Assembly: GCA_018857735.1 (NCBI GenBank)
Contig: JABMCL010000136.1
Coordinates: 280,378 to 344,377 of the forward strand
Direction of reading: 5' to 3'
Source: Alviniconcha marisindica
Lineage: Eukaryota; Mollusca; Gastropoda; Provannidae
Length of the DNA stretch: 64,000 bases
The notes beneath the pieces are model-generated. The model was not told the DNA's origin and made no database searches. It saw only the letters and a list, made by a program, of their open reading frames with translations. The position numbers and the translations under genes were made by a program. Below are positions 31,217-43,979 of the stretch, piece by piece (position 1 is the stretch's first letter; each line of letters starts with the position of its first letter).

Positions 31217-34200
31217 CCTGCTGCCTGGAATTTCTTGCTTGTCCTATTTCTACCTTACTGGTTCATTCACCACACTTTGTTCTCTACTGCCTACATTTTA
31301 ACTGCATTAGTTATGGTTAATGCAGTTTCCCTGTTGACCCGGAACAAAAGAGATAACATTGCTAATCTCATGACTGACTGAACAGATTCCTGTGTCAAGT
31401 GTTGTGTGTGTCCAGAACTATGATCCAGCTTTTTACTTATGATTTAGTGACTCATGTACACACAGCTGGTACACAAGATTGTGAATGTGTGATTTGTCCT
31501 GAGGTGAACCGGTGTGGCTTACAGGACATTAAAATCCAAACAATCAACAACCAAAAAGAAGCACCAAAAGAAAAAGGAACCCTACACAACACTAAAAACA
31601 ACAAAGCACTTGTTAGCTAGTAAGTTCTTCAATTTTTATGTTCTGTTAGCCACACCAGCTAGGTCACCTCTGGATGAATCAAACATATTCATGCTTACTT
31701 CTACACCAGGTCAAAACACAATTACCAAAACACACTAAAAACAAAATATATTATATATATATATATATGGGCATTTTCCTGAAAACTGGACCAAAGAGGG
31801 TGCTGCTTTCCCGATGAAATAAAAATTCAACTAACACATGAAACTTTTCAAAACTACCGCTATATTTCTGATGTAATGCATTTGGAGAAATAAGGGAAAT
31901 GCAACAATGGTAAATGCATCATTATTTCTTGTGCTGTGAGCCTTTTTGGTAAAAATCATGACATTTTCATGGCCACCATTTGTGACATGGCTATGGGAAA
32001 GTTAGGCTGATCGCAGATATTTCCTTGGAATTGTTCATGATGGAATAAAAACAGATTTCATGAGAAAGAAGGCGGCCAGTTCTTACATACAAATGGTATT
32101 TATTGTGTGCTGCTTGCTATTAACAGCTCCAAACAAAGGAAAACAAAGGAAAGATAATCAGTGTCTTGCATTTACCGATGGTGTCTTCTGTGTTATCATG
32201 ATATTGTGACTTGTTCACAACGGAAACAAAGAAACCTTTTTTCATCACTTGTAAATAATCACATTCACCATTATTTTAATTCTTGTTTTGATGACATGAA
32301 TAGTAGAATAGGAAATAAATTTACATGTCATTTATTCAGGTGGGTGACATGGTGTCTTACAATGTGTAACATTTGAGCACACAAAATATTTCTGTTGTAC
32401 CATTGACTTTTGACCTACCCTACCATACGAGTCCACATCAGCTGATTTGCCGGCAGCAACGTTTGACCTCGTTTTTGCGTTGTGTGTAGTGTATTATTTT
32501 ACTAGAAAAGGGAAAGCACTGTGGTGTCTTCAGGTGTGAGGGATGTAACGCTCGTGACATATTTGTTCCCACTTGGCTGAGTGTTTGTTTGCAACCATTT
32601 GTAACCAACTTGGTATTGTGGTTCCACTTTGTGAGACGGCGTTTTGCATGCAAAAAAAAAAAAAAGGCAGGAATTCTATCTTCAAAGTCAAGGTCCAATA
32701 TATATATAAGGTTATAATCAAATAAACAGTTTCTACTATACTTTTATTAGTTTCTAAACCATGAGTCTTTTGCCACCAGACTCAATTGAGTGTAATTCTT
32801 CATAAGCAACAGAAGTGTCCCAGTGAAAAATGGTTTGGATTGCTGTTGGATTGCTGTGTCACAGCCAAGGTTAAAAGTTTCATTTAATGTTAGTTTGGAT
32901 GATCTCTTAGCATTCGCTGACCATTTGTAACGAAACCAGTAATTGAGACAATCAATTAATAACCAGAGCGTCCTATAGAAAAATGGGTTTCATAATCTTC
33001 AGGTCAAGGCAACTACTTTTGGTTCATACAATCAAATATGACAATTTCTATTTTATGTTCTGAACTGCTGATTTCTTTTTTGGCATCCAACTTAGTTTCA
33101 CAGTGCTGTTCATCAGCTGGAGTGTCTTGTGAAAAGGTTGCTTTTCTTTGCTGTATTCAAGGTCAAGGTCCACAGTGAAGGTTCTGAATTTCAGTGCATG
33201 TTTGCCCGGACAATACTCTGATCGATCAAACTTAGTAAGGTGATGCATCATCATCAGCCATATCATTCCAGAAATATTTTGCTATGTTCAAGGTCAAAAC
33301 CACACCTTGGCTATCCTGATCTTCAGAAATACTGAAACTTTTGCAATCCAATTTAGTTTTGATGGTATATCATCACAAGACAGGGTAACAAGACACAGTG
33401 AAAAGATTTTCTTGCTTTTACACAGGGCATGAGATAGAGAATATGGCTTGGGGGACTGTGGACTAGATTGCTGCCACTCTTGGCTATCTCATTATCTAAA
33501 GCAGGGGTCTATACTGGTTCCAATCAAGAAAATGTGGAAAGAACATTGCTTTTGTAATGAACATACACGTTTATTAAGTTTTTTGGTCAATGGTTCAAGT
33601 GTGTTATTCTTATATCCTTTTGTACTTTGTGATGATGTCCACATAACATGTGAGACATTACTAATTAAGTACGATTGGTTATTAATTTTCAGAAAGAAAA
33701 GAACAAATATCCCTCTGACATGTTTATATATATATGGTTCAGACCAGTTAGTGCAATGCGCCCCCCACCCCGCCCCCCCAAATTACTTTGGGGAAAAAAG
33801 AAGAAAAAGAAAAGAAACAAGAAAGAAAAAAGAAAGAAAAGAAATGTGTACTCTATTTAGTGCATGTCTGTACTTCGAAAGACATTTTAACCAAAATTGT
33901 TAAAGAGGCAGGACAAAAGAAAAAAGATTTAAAAATGTCAGAAGTGACAGATATTCCTTTGTTAATTAGGAAATATTGTATATAAAAGGCAAGAGTCAAA
34001 CTGGCCACTGAGCCGACGCTATTCATGCATTCTGGTGTCTTCTGTACATGTGATAACACTGACCCTATGATAACATAATGCACACATTATCAAGTTCCTG
34101 TCGACCCTGTCAATTTATGTCTTATATTTATGTACCCAAGAGATGAAGCTTTCATTTCAAAATAATAACATTAAAAAAATTCACACTCTTGATGAAGTTT

Positions 34201-34440
34201 TAACCCTCTTGTCACATGTTTTTTGACTAAGCTTTTTCTATTTCAGGAGAATGACCCACACATATTATATGCGTTTTGAACAAGTCTTTTCACCGACACT
34301 GTGATGGGCTTATACTTAGTAGCAAGAAAATATAACATCACATCCATTTCTGTAGTCTAATTTTCATTTGATGTCATACTTATTGATAGCCTGAGGACTC
34401 ACATGTTGCATTTGCCAAACCTGTAGAGCTCCGCGAAATC
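31217..34440. other. Mostly unique AT-rich region, no gene accepted
   Basis: From about 32,440 to 33,420 the words CAAGGTCAAGGTCCA/AAGGTCAA recur at 150-190-bp spacing, suggesting an old tandem repeat. (TA)n at 31,748-31,768. Confidence 0.45.
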
Positions 34441-34559
34441 TAGGATAGTATTGTTCGAGCGCTCTAAATGCCCAACCTCTTTTGTCTTCTTTAAATGTCA
34501 GACGGCGATGTCAACTAGCTACTGTTCTGGGGTAGGAGGGCATCCACGATTAGTATGGC

Positions 34560-35045
34560 TTAGGTTTCCATTTCTTGTGAGATATTGGTGCTCGATATTG
34601 CTTCTTCTAGGGTCGTGCGCCTTGACTCACAGGGAAATGACTGGTGGACACCCAGATCAGCCGAGGCTGTAGGGTGCGTGTGAAGTTGTGGTTGTTGAGG
34701 CTGATACGGGTGGAAAGGGCTGGGTACTCGCCTGCGTGACTGTAGTCCAAAAATGTGAGTGGTGCGCATTGGTACTGCAGTGACATCTGGAGGTTGTGGT
34801 ATGGGCCAAGACAAATCTCTGATGACCTCTTCGAGCTCTTGTCGAGCGACGTGCACTTTGTCCTGCAAGTGTGGCACCTGTCCATGGCTTGTGCAGCGCA
34901 CATTGGATGAGGGGACACACAATCTATCCCTGCAGCGTAGGCCGTTAGGGAGCCCTGAATGTGATGTAGAGTAGTATTCTACCATTGAGGTGGATATATG
35001 CTTACCCCATTCATTAATACTGATTCTGCCTCCACAGCGATCCAC
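34560..35045 (-). other. 161-codon open frame, unknown; possible exon or chance ORF
   Basis: An uninterrupted minus-strand frame in sequence that is not tandem repeat and is more GC-rich than its surroundings. It contains ARQELEEVIRDLSW and a Pro/Gln/His-rich segment. No domain is recognised, and overlapping frames on both strands are also open over 200-300 bp. I cannot tell a coding exon from a chance open GC-rich stretch. Confidence 0.2.
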
Positions 35046-36095
35046 TCTCCTAGACGCAGATGTATCCAGTGATTGTACTCAAAACTAAGACAGACACATC
35101 TCCTTGCCTTTCGTTTAAAGCGACACGTGTGAAGCAGGAGACATTTCGTCTGTGAAGGGGATCATGGACAATTGCTGCCTGGTCCAGGCAAGGCATGGAC
35201 ACCACGTTGCACGGGTGCAGCAGTCAACCGGAGTCAAGGGAATTCTGACTGCATGCTGTGTTCTTTGGCCAAACGAAATTCTGCCATCTAACCCCGATCA
35301 AAATGTAACAGTATTAACAGAATGAAACTGTGGGATGGTGGTCGGTTGATCTAAGTGCAGCTGCAAATATCCGACTTCTTCGTAAGATGGTGAGCCCGCT
35401 GATAGGCTTGCTTGTATATTAGTTCAATACTCATAACATGTGCTCATATCGCTAAAGAATAGTTTGAGTTACCATATTGTACTGCGTGGAGTCGTTATAA
35501 ATTTTTTTTCATTTGATGACATACTGGTGGTCTATACCAAAAAATAATAACTTTGAAGCAGGCTGGATTGGCGAAGTGTGCATGGGTCTTATGCACAAAC
35601 GTACCTGATGTGCTATTAGGGGTTGTACTTGCAACTTTTTCCACTTCTTGCCGTGAGGTTAGTTGTCTCTATTTGCTCGGAGATGTCGATATGTCCTGAG
35701 TAATCCAGTACATTCACAATCCAGCTGCACCAACCCGAAACTTTTGTGAAGCTGAACTACATGCACTCAAAGAGAAAATGCACCCTTACAGTAGTCCCTC
35801 GTGGGAATAAGAACAAACCATCTTAAAAGAAAAGCAAGGTGGAAGAGCTATGGGTCGAAGCACACATCCTCCTAATTTGTGCTATCCTTACTCGAATAAT
35901 AGAAGTACTTCAGACAGAAAAATGGTGAGGTCATAGGCTCAGAGTTACGCCTACTTTGAGCAAACAAAAACTCACTATGTTGATGAACAATGAATCTGGC
36001 TCACACGGACGATAATGGAGCCCTTCCTAAGACTAATAGAATGCATCTAAAGTGGGATTCTGCAGAACTCAGATTTGAAGAGACAGTGTTAGTCC
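35046..36095. other. Unique sequence, nothing recognised
   Basis: No repeats of the neighbouring families, no splice-supported coding pattern. Confidence 0.4.
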
Positions 36096-36371
36096 CCTAA
36101 GTGCCAGTGTAAAAACAACCACCACGGAAGAACGTAAGGTCAGAAAAGCTCACAAGGAAACGATAAGCCTGAAAAATCATCACATCAGGGAGAAGGTACC
36201 CTTCAAAAGGAAACACACAACCATTAGAAAAGAACATGGTAAAAAAAAAAGCCAAAGAAAAAGCCCTAAAAGGAAGTGTGTAAAGAAAGAAGCAATAATG
36301 CACTGCTGAAAGAAACAGGAAGAGAAAGGCAGTAACATCGAGTGAAATCACTGGCCATAGATTGTGGACAA

Positions 36372-36560
36372 TCGGCTCTTGTAAAGGCCAGGTAAGTGGT
36401 TTCTTACGGTGAATCACCGCGGACCTCCTCCCCTTGAGGGAACTTCACTCCACCGGTGAAACAGTAGTGTGGAGAAACCCTGGGGATCTTGAGCCTGTTT
36501 ACTGCCTGTTTAAAGTGCAATCACCCTGCCACAGTCTGTGACGCATGTGGACTATGCCCC
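36372..36560 (+). repeat. GC-rich module, copy 1
   Basis: CTTACGGTGAATCACCGCGG, CCCCTTGAGGGAACTTCACT, CCACCGGTGAAAC and GGGATCTTGAGCCTGTTTAC in order. CGGTGAATCACCG is an imperfectly centred palindrome. Confidence 0.8.
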
Positions 36561-36907
36561 CAAAAGCACACTAAGAAGACAGGAGCCCTAGGAAACACTA
36601 AAAAGACCAAAATCACAAGAAAAAGAGCTGGGATGTGGGTAGAAGAAGTGTATGAAAAAGACCCAAAAGGAACATTCTGTACTAGTTCTAGACATGAATC
36701 ATAGCACATCATAGGAATATGACCAACCTTTTCTAAAAAATAAAAAACCCTAAAATGAAAACACACACATAAAACAACAACAAAACAACATTTTCTACAA
36801 AATGCTAAAAAGAACAACAAAACCACTAAGAAGAAGAGTTCTGATAGAAGAAGGCCTAGCTAAAAGCTCTGAAAAGCAGCACTCAGAGAACACAGACAAG
36901 TGGCACC

Positions 36908-37100
36908 TTTGTAAAGCAGGTAGTTTTTCTTACGGTGAATCACCGCGGACCCCTCCCCTTGAGGGAACTTCACTCCACCGGTGAAACAATAGTGTGGAGA
37001 GACCCTGGGGGATCTTGAGCCTGTTTACCACCTGTTTACGATTGTGTGTGAAATCAACCTGCCACAGGCTGTGACGTGGACTACCCGTGAAAAGCACAAT
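36908..37100 (+). repeat. GC-rich module, copy 2
   Basis: Same order of motifs as copy 1, preceded by CTTTGTAAAGCAGGTAG. Very close to the copies at 50,505 and 49,715 despite more than 12 kb separation. Confidence 0.85.
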
Positions 37101-37630
37101 AAGAAGAGAGAAACACTAACAAATGCGAACCAGAACAAAACCACAAGAAGAGCTGGGTACAAGAAGGTGTATAACCCCCCCCCCTCCCCCCCCACCTTCC
37201 CCCAGGAAGCATTCAGAATTAAAGGAGCCTGATAAAATGCTGAACAAAACAAAAACACTACAACAATAGCTAGACAGAAGAAGGCCAAAGAAAAAGCCCT
37301 AAAATGAACCAGTCAAACTGGAAACGAGCCCTGTGAAAACCCCTCTGAGAAGAATAGAGCCCTCAAAAATGCTAAGAACATAACAAAGCAGCGGAAGACT
37401 AGTTCTGATAGAAGAAGGCCTAGCTAAAAGCTCTAAAAAGCGCACACTCGGAGAATCACAGAACATGTGGCCTCTTTGTTACAACAGGTAGTTTTTTCCA
37501 ACCCGGGCAACAAGCACATGGCCCCGAAACAACCAAAAGAAATAAACCAACTAAGATGAAAGAAACAACGTAAGAAGGCCTAGCTAAAAGCTCTGAAAAG
37601 CAGCACTAGAAAACACAGACAAGTGGCACC

Positions 37631-37830
37631 TTTGTAAAAGCAGGTAGTTTTTTTTCTTACGGTGAATCACGCGGACCCCCTCCCCTTGAGGGAACTTCAC
37701 TCCAACCGTGAAACCATAGTGTGGAGAGACCTTGGGGGATCTTGGGCCTGTTTACCACCTGTTTCCGATTGTGTGTGAAATCACCCTGCCACAGGCTGTG
37801 ACATGTGGACTACCCCTGAAAAGCACACTA
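37631..37830 (+). repeat. GC-rich module, copy 3
   Basis: Same order of motifs. One base of CACCGCGG is missing and CCACCGGTG reads CCAACCGTG. Confidence 0.85.
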
Positions 37831-38330
37831 AGAGAAGAGAAACACTAGGAAATGCTAAACAGGACAAAACCACAAGAAGAGCTGGGTACAAGAAAGTGTA
37901 TGGAAAAGACCCCCAAAGGAAGCATTCAGAATCAAAGGAGCGTGATGAAATGCTGAACAAAACAAAAACACTAACGATAGCTAGACAGAAGAAGGCCAAA
38001 GAAAAAGTCCTAAAATGAACCAGTCAAATCAAAAAGGAGCCCTATGAAAACCACTCTGAGAAGAACAGAGCCCTACAAAATGCTAAAAAGAGCAAAACCA
38101 CCAAGATGAAATTTTGATAGAAGGCCTAGCAAGAAGCTCTAAAAAGCAGCACTCAGAGAACACAGACAAGTGGTATCTTTGTAAAGCAGGTAGTTTTTCT
38201 TTCAGTGTATCACTGCGGCACTCAGTTATATTGGACAGCTTGTGATGACAAGCAGTGTGACCCACACTAGTCACGAGTAGTGTCATGTTAAGTGTCACTG
38301 CACTGAAAAATACAAACTAAATCCATTTGC

Positions 38331-38849
38331 AATTTTGAAAAAGGCAATTTATTTCAATCAATTAGCAACAATTTCATACAGAATTCATTCGATTTCAAAC
38401 AACAACAAAATAGACATGCACTCTAAAATGACTCTACCCTTCTTTTCAAAAGTCACAGACATGACTCGCATTCATAGCTGTCAAAAGTGGGAATACATTA
38501 TTGCCACCATTAGATGAAAGACATTTGGTGCACTTTTAAGGCAGGTTCCTTAAACGAAGTAAAGAAAATGTCGACAAAAACAGTTTTAAAAATAAAATAA
38601 TTCAGGATTTTACCCACTTATGACACATTTTTACCCACAAACAAACAAGCTGCGAGTAAAAGGCTGACACACATGCAATCAATCTGCAATGTATTGATGT
38701 CTGTGACCTACTTTTCATTATCTGTCACCACCCTGAGATTTTTCTACATTAATGTTTTTGAAAAAGTATAAGGTGAAACGATTTTGGAAAACATAGTGAA
38801 TGGGAGACAGATATTATGAGACAGAACTCTGGAAACCGTCCTGGCAGTC
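38331..38849. other. Unique sequence, nothing recognised
   Basis: AT-rich, no open frame of note. Confidence 0.4.
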
Positions 38850-38965
38850 GGAGAAGCATGCATAGCTATACTCTGACCTACTCCAGGCTTTAAAGGGAGA
38901 ACATTTCACAGCTCTGGGTTCTCAACATAGGGGACCTTAATTTCTGCACACACAGTATGCGACTG
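38850..38965 (+). repeat. Dispersed ~110-bp repeat, copy 3
   Basis: GAAGCATGCATAGCTATACT, CTGACCTACTCCAGGC, GGTTCTCAACATAGGGGACC and TTAATTTCTGCACACACAGT. Confidence 0.8.
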
Positions 38966-39294
38966 CAGACAAACAAACAAAACCACTAAGACAAAGAGCT
39001 GGCAAGAAGAAGACATCAGAAAGAAGAAAAAATACAAGACATTTCTGAAGAGAAAGGAGCCCCCAAAACTACTAAACAAACAGTAACACTAACAACAGTA
39101 GCTGGGCAGAAGGCGCAAGAAAAATCCCTGAATGGAACATACAGGCTACAAAGAAGAAACACTATAAAGAACAAATCATCATCATGAAAATCTTGGTGTA
39201 TCTAACCTTCCAAGAAAGCCCTCTGCACTTACATTATCATGACAATCATAGAGGGTATACAACAGAGACCACTACATCATGATTACAAACCAAA

Positions 39295-39690
39295 ACTCTA
39301 CAGTGATACGATAGACTATTTTCAAACCAGTGTGACAGATGTAAGATGCTGAAAGTGGTTCATGGAAACCAGTCAGATAATCACTGTAACCGGTCAGACA
39401 GACAGCCGTCCATACCACAACTATATATATATATATATATATTATACAGTACTACAGCAGTAATAGAAAACACCCAAAGTTCTCCTTTCCCTGTCTAGCA
39501 TGCACACACATAACATGCACTCTCTTGTTGTGCTGTGCTTTAAAACATTTGCTTTTGTTTTTCAGAACCGATCAAACAAAATCACAACCGACAGTCTGAC
39601 CAATTGCTGATGTCTTACTGGTACGATATATATAATATATATTATGCTGATCTTAACTGGTATAATACCAGAAATTACCAGTTAATATGA
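39295..39690 (+). repeat. Segmental duplication, copy 2 (partner 28,410-28,810)
   Basis: See partner. (AT)n at 39,421-39,442 interrupts this copy. Confidence 0.75.
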
Positions 39691-39949
39691 ACCCTGACTA
39701 CATTACAATAATTATGCCAGCACACCAGTAACAAAGTTACAACAAAGGTGTCCCTAAATACATCTGTTAAACACACACACACACACATCCTCATGCACAG
39801 TCACATTACTGATGGAGATAGAAGAACAGGAGGGAAAGACATGAAATGTGTGTGGCAGGAGCTACAAGAGAACAGAAGAGTTGTGAGGGAGGACTTCAAA
39901 GACTGGAATTCAAAAAATAACTTGCGAGCCCTGTGCTAGTTTCCTTTTA

Positions 39950-40290
39950 GTGATGACTTTCTCTTACACACTCCATGATGGTTAATTCTTTCTGTGGGGA
40001 GTTTCTCTTACAGTCCCATGCTGCTTTACATGGGGAGTTTCTCTTAGTCTTACACACCCTGTGCTGGTTTATGCGGGGAGCACCTCTTGCGCGCCCCCGT
40101 GCTGGTTTATATGGGGACTTTCTCTTACAAGTTACATGCCCAGTGCTGGTTTATATGGGGAATTTCTCTTACATGCCCAGTGCTGGTTTACATGTGGAGT
40201 TTCTCTTACATATCTTTCTCTTGGGAGTTTTCTCTCCTAAGGTCTGTGCTGGCTTCTTTATGTTGGGAATTTCTTCTTTACAAAACAAAA
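39950..40290 (+). repeat. ~45-bp satellite, array 1
   Basis: About seven units of (G/A)TGGGGAGTTTCTCTTACA, CCC(A/G)TGCTGGTTTA. The same family forms the large array at 45,340. Confidence 0.85.
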
Positions 40291-40947
40291 AGAAAAATGT
40301 AAAAGTGAACAAAAATGTACATAACTGAGTAACATTGCTCTTCAAGGCTAAGGCAGACATCCAGTACAGGCTCCACAAGGTTGCAGCAGACAATGCTAAA
40401 ATAAATATAAACATGAAATGGGTACCTGTTAAACAGTAACTATGCAACTAAACACACAAAAATTGATTGGACAATTAAATCCAACCCCCCCCCCCCCCCC
40501 CCCCATATTGCCTATGCTTTCTGCCTAGAAAGTGTTGACAAACAAAAGTCCAGCAAAAAAATTCTAAAATAAAAATAATAATAGAGAATCAGCAGAAATT
40601 GCAGAAGTGCAGGAAAAATCTTATTCTAAAAATATAAAATAATAATGTAATAATAAAATATATAAAAAATAAAAGAAGAAAGTTTTTTAGCCCTTTTCAA
40701 AGAATGGCAGACAGAAAGAGGCAAAATAAATACAAATATGGTTAGTTCTTGGGTTTTAATGTCAACCACACACAGTCACCTCAGCAAGAAATATACAAAT
40801 GGGCAGAAAGAAAAAAATGAAGAGAGAGAAAGACATAAAATATTAACAGCATCAGCAACACCAACAATGACAGCATAAAGATAATAATTAGGACACAAAG
40901 AGAGAGGACTGAGTGATTGTAATTTATCATTTATAAATGGCAACGGG
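40291..40947. other. No gene; poly-C at 40,485-40,504
   Basis: AT-rich with one long C homopolymer. Confidence 0.5.
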
Positions 40948-41062
40948 TGAAGCATGCATGGCTACATTCTGACCTACTCCAGGCCTTAAAATCAAATGGA
41001 GAACATTTGACAATACCAGGTTTTCAACAGTGGGAACCTGAATTTCTAAGCCAGTATGCATG
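40948..41062 (+). repeat. Dispersed ~110-bp repeat, copy 4
   Basis: GAAGCATGCATGGCTACATT, CTGACCTACTCCAGGCCTTA, GGAGAACATTTGACA and GGTTTTCAACAGTGGGAACC. Confidence 0.8.
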
Positions 41063-41885
41063 GCAAAAGAATGATCACAATTAGCATTTATACTTATGTA
41101 TATATTTCAATCAAAATAAATCTCAAAATGTCCATAGGTGTGGAGTACCTTGTCCATCTTCCTACCTATTCATTTACATGATTTAAAACTGGATTGTTAT
41201 TTACTGTACATGTATAAAAAATTCTTGTTTGTGTACCCAGCCAGGTTTTGTTGGCAAAAGATTTACATCCACCAAAGAAGTGAACATATTCCTGGTGCAA
41301 GTTTCTATAAATATTTGTAAAACTCTTGAATGGGTGATTTGCCCTTTATTTTCCTGTTATCTTGGACTGTATAACCAGAGTTTCTGAACAGTCAGATCCC
41401 CCCAAAACTGCCTGTTGAGTGAAAAAAACAGAAAGAAGTGCACATAAAGCAGTAAAAGGCAACTTAGAGAGCAAACAAAACACTGCAGCTACGAGAAAGA
41501 AAAAACAACAACTGTGATTATATCCCCTGCGAAGACCCAATTTATACCGCCCCCCCCCCCCCCCCACCCACCCACCCCTCCCCGCACTCCGGCCCATGCT
41601 TGGGTGCACATTTCTACACTTGATTGAACACATATTTTTTGTCATCCTGGCGTTTGTTTTTACAATAAGTTGCAAAGATGTGAAACTTTTGGAAAGTTGC
41701 AACTGACCGTTCTGCGATAGTTTTAACCCACTATGAGTTTCCTCTCGTTTTTCATGCAGCAAACACAACGTGTTGTGCAGTTGTAATAAGTGAGAGTGCA
41801 GCTTCTTTGATCGGTTATGTTGCATCAACGGCTACAGCTAAAACAAAACTAAAACTAAAACTGCAGGCACAGAAACGGGTGTCCA
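41063..41885. other. No gene accepted; poly-C at 41,551-41,566
   Basis: Open frames here are not supported by motifs. Confidence 0.4.
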
Positions 41886-41888
41886 AGA

Positions 41889-42470
41889 ATGGCCAGCACA
41901 CACTCTGACTCTGACCATCATTTCCCGGCACCTTCCTTAAGGAAGGATGTCGTAAACCAGTGCTTGGAGTTTGGGCCTGCAATTTTTTGTGACGTAATTA
42001 TGTCGGCGACTCAAGTGTTCCGCTTAGTCGAGTTTGCTCTGCACGTGCTCCATTGGAAGTACCCAAAGAACGAAAGAAATAAGACACGTTTAACCCTAGC
42101 ACCAAACCGCGGTTGCCTAGGAGTGCTCTGAACTTATTCAGGCTCAGTTGTGGTACTGTCCTGGGATTTAACCCACAAAAACATGCAGACAAGCACACAG
42201 GCCCACGCATGTCGCGTCACTGACACTGACCCTACCTCGCTCGACACAAACACACGCGGTTTCGCCCCGCGAACATATGCCTTTTTGTTAGGCAAAGACA
42301 TAATCTGACGAAAACATAACCTTTAAATGTCGCCAAACTGCTGCTGCTAGCCTTGCCATTTTTCTGTATTTTTAACTTCAAAATGTTCAGGTCTAAATCG
42401 ACATGGAGACCTCTGTCAGCCCCACCATTCAAACCTATGACAGACTAACTTGAGAAAGGCATCACTGTGT
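41889..42470 (+). other. CpG-richer stretch with an 80-codon open frame; function unknown
   Basis: An ATG in a fair context (AAGAATGG) opens an 80-codon frame to 42,131. CpG content rises, as in promoter or first-exon regions (TCGCTCGACAC, CGCGGTTTCGCCCCGCGA). It includes the 37-bp block (41,939-41,975) shared with 29,134-29,170. Not enough to call a gene. Confidence 0.2.
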
Positions 42471-42547
42471 CAGTAAAATCGGCACGAACAGCCGGGCCAA
42501 ATGGCGCCGACTACTGTTGACCACGCCACCAGGTGCCCGACACTGGA

Positions 42548-43020
42548 AAAATTGGGGTAAAATCCAAGGAGACGGTCGGAAATTCCTGGACCGTTTTCAG
42601 TAAAAGTTATTCTGGGTCACAAATATCATCACAATCATTAAATGCCACCCATGTAAATTCTTTTTGTTTGAATGTTAAGAATGATCGGCAATCTCATTGT
42701 TGTACCAGGTAAGTGAATCTGTTCATTTGCACATCCTGGAGGGCCTGTGGTAAAATTGATAGATCTATCAATTTTTTAGTCAGTGGAGGCTATCCTATGA
42801 GCTATCGGGAACCCGAATAAGGTGTGTACGGCTGTGTCCCCTGACTGATACTGAGCAGCAGGACAGACTGACTCGCATTTTCAATAGAGTCAACAAGTCT
42901 GTTACTAAAGTAGAGACAATTTCTAGTCGGTAAAATCCATGGAGACGGTCGGAAATTCCTGGACCGTTTTAAAGGTTATTTTGCCGGTCACAAATATGAT
43001 TCATCACAATCATTAAATTA
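42548..43020 (+). repeat. Orphan 5S spacer flanked by two direct copies of a ~90-bp module
   Basis: Module copies (GAGACGGTCGGAAATTCCTG, GACCGTTTT, TCACAAATAT, ATCACAATCATTAAAT) lie at 42,548-42,641 and 42,932-43,020. Between them, 42,648-42,928 is the 5S spacer of 17,680-17,963 with no 5S gene. Confidence 0.8.
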
Positions 43021-43379
43021 GGTCCATATCTACCGATTACAGCCGAAAAATTTTTTTTTATAATTTTTGTCTTTGATTTTTGGGATTTGGCGTCAGGATT
43101 GCAAAGGGCGAACGAAGCCGACGAAGTGCTGCTAGGTAAGCGGCCTCGTTAAACAAGCTACGAAAATTTAAAAAACCCCGGGGAAAAATGTAGGGAAAAA
43201 AATTGAAAACTGAGAACGTTAATCGTGAGTACGTTTGGGTTTTTTCCCAAATCCCCCTGGAAGGTTCATTTTCCCCCCTTCCCCCCCAGGCCCCAAACGT
43301 AAAAGGGGAAATCTCCCCCTTTTGGGGAAAAAAGCAAAATGTTCCGGCCGGAAAGGGCAATTAAAGGGTTTCCCAAAAG

Positions 43380-43720
43380 GGCGGATAAACCCGTAAAGAG
43401 ATCTTGAGGAGGGAGGTGGGCTCGCCCTTTCCCAATTTTAGCCCAGAAGAGTCATGAGTAAGGAGGTGGAGCGGGGTTTGCAAAAGTTGGTTTTTCTTTC
43501 GCTTCAGTTTTTCCCTTTTTTCCGTCAACAGCAGTGCAACGGACATTGTCTTTGTGACTCTGCCCCAACAGAAGTTGAAACAGCAATTGCCAGTGCACAA
43601 GTCGCTGGGCAAAGGGAGGGGGGACACCGCCCAAAAACTTCCATTGTTTTGGCGGCGGTCCACGGTCCTTCCCGGGCTTTTTCGGCCTTCACTCTTTCGT
43701 CCCCTCCCCCCCCCCCCCCC
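43380..43720 (+). repeat. Two-copy repeat, copy 1 (partner 45,020-45,310)
   Basis: Shared blocks: AGTCATGAGTA(A)GG, CAGTGCAACG(G/A)ACATTGTC, AGTCGCTGG(G)CAA, GGGACACCGCC and CTTCCATTG. The flanking sequence is rich in homopolymers. Confidence 0.75.
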
Positions 43721-43745
43721 CCCCCGCCCCCCCCCCCCTCCCCGT
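43701..43745. repeat. Poly-C tract, ~45 bp
   Basis: C homopolymers broken by single G and T. Confidence 0.9.
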
Positions 43746-43979
43746 CCCTAAAAGCCATCTCGCTTCCCTGGGCGTAAAGCAAAATTTTGAAAGGAACCCC
43801 CTTTTCCCAATAAACCTTATTTTTTTTCTTTGGGCCCTTTTAACACCATGTTTTCTTAATTTTTGGAAGGCAAAAAAGTGAGAATCCGGGGGGAAAATTA
43901 AAAAATGAAAAAGGGTAAGGGAAATCATGTTCAGGGGCTGTGGAAGGAGTCGAGGTGGCCATCCTGGGTTGTCGGGCCC

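Larger units (their letters stand above)
36096..38330 (+). repeat. A-rich repeat array, block 2, with embedded GC-rich modules
   Basis: Units carry AAAGCCCTAAAA, GCTAAAAAGA(A/G)CA(A/G)AACCAC, TAAGA(A/T)GA and GAAGGCC(T/A)A. Three complete GC-rich modules (36,372; 36,908; 37,631) and two truncated ones (37,463 and 38,177) are embedded at 500-750-bp intervals. Confidence 0.8.
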
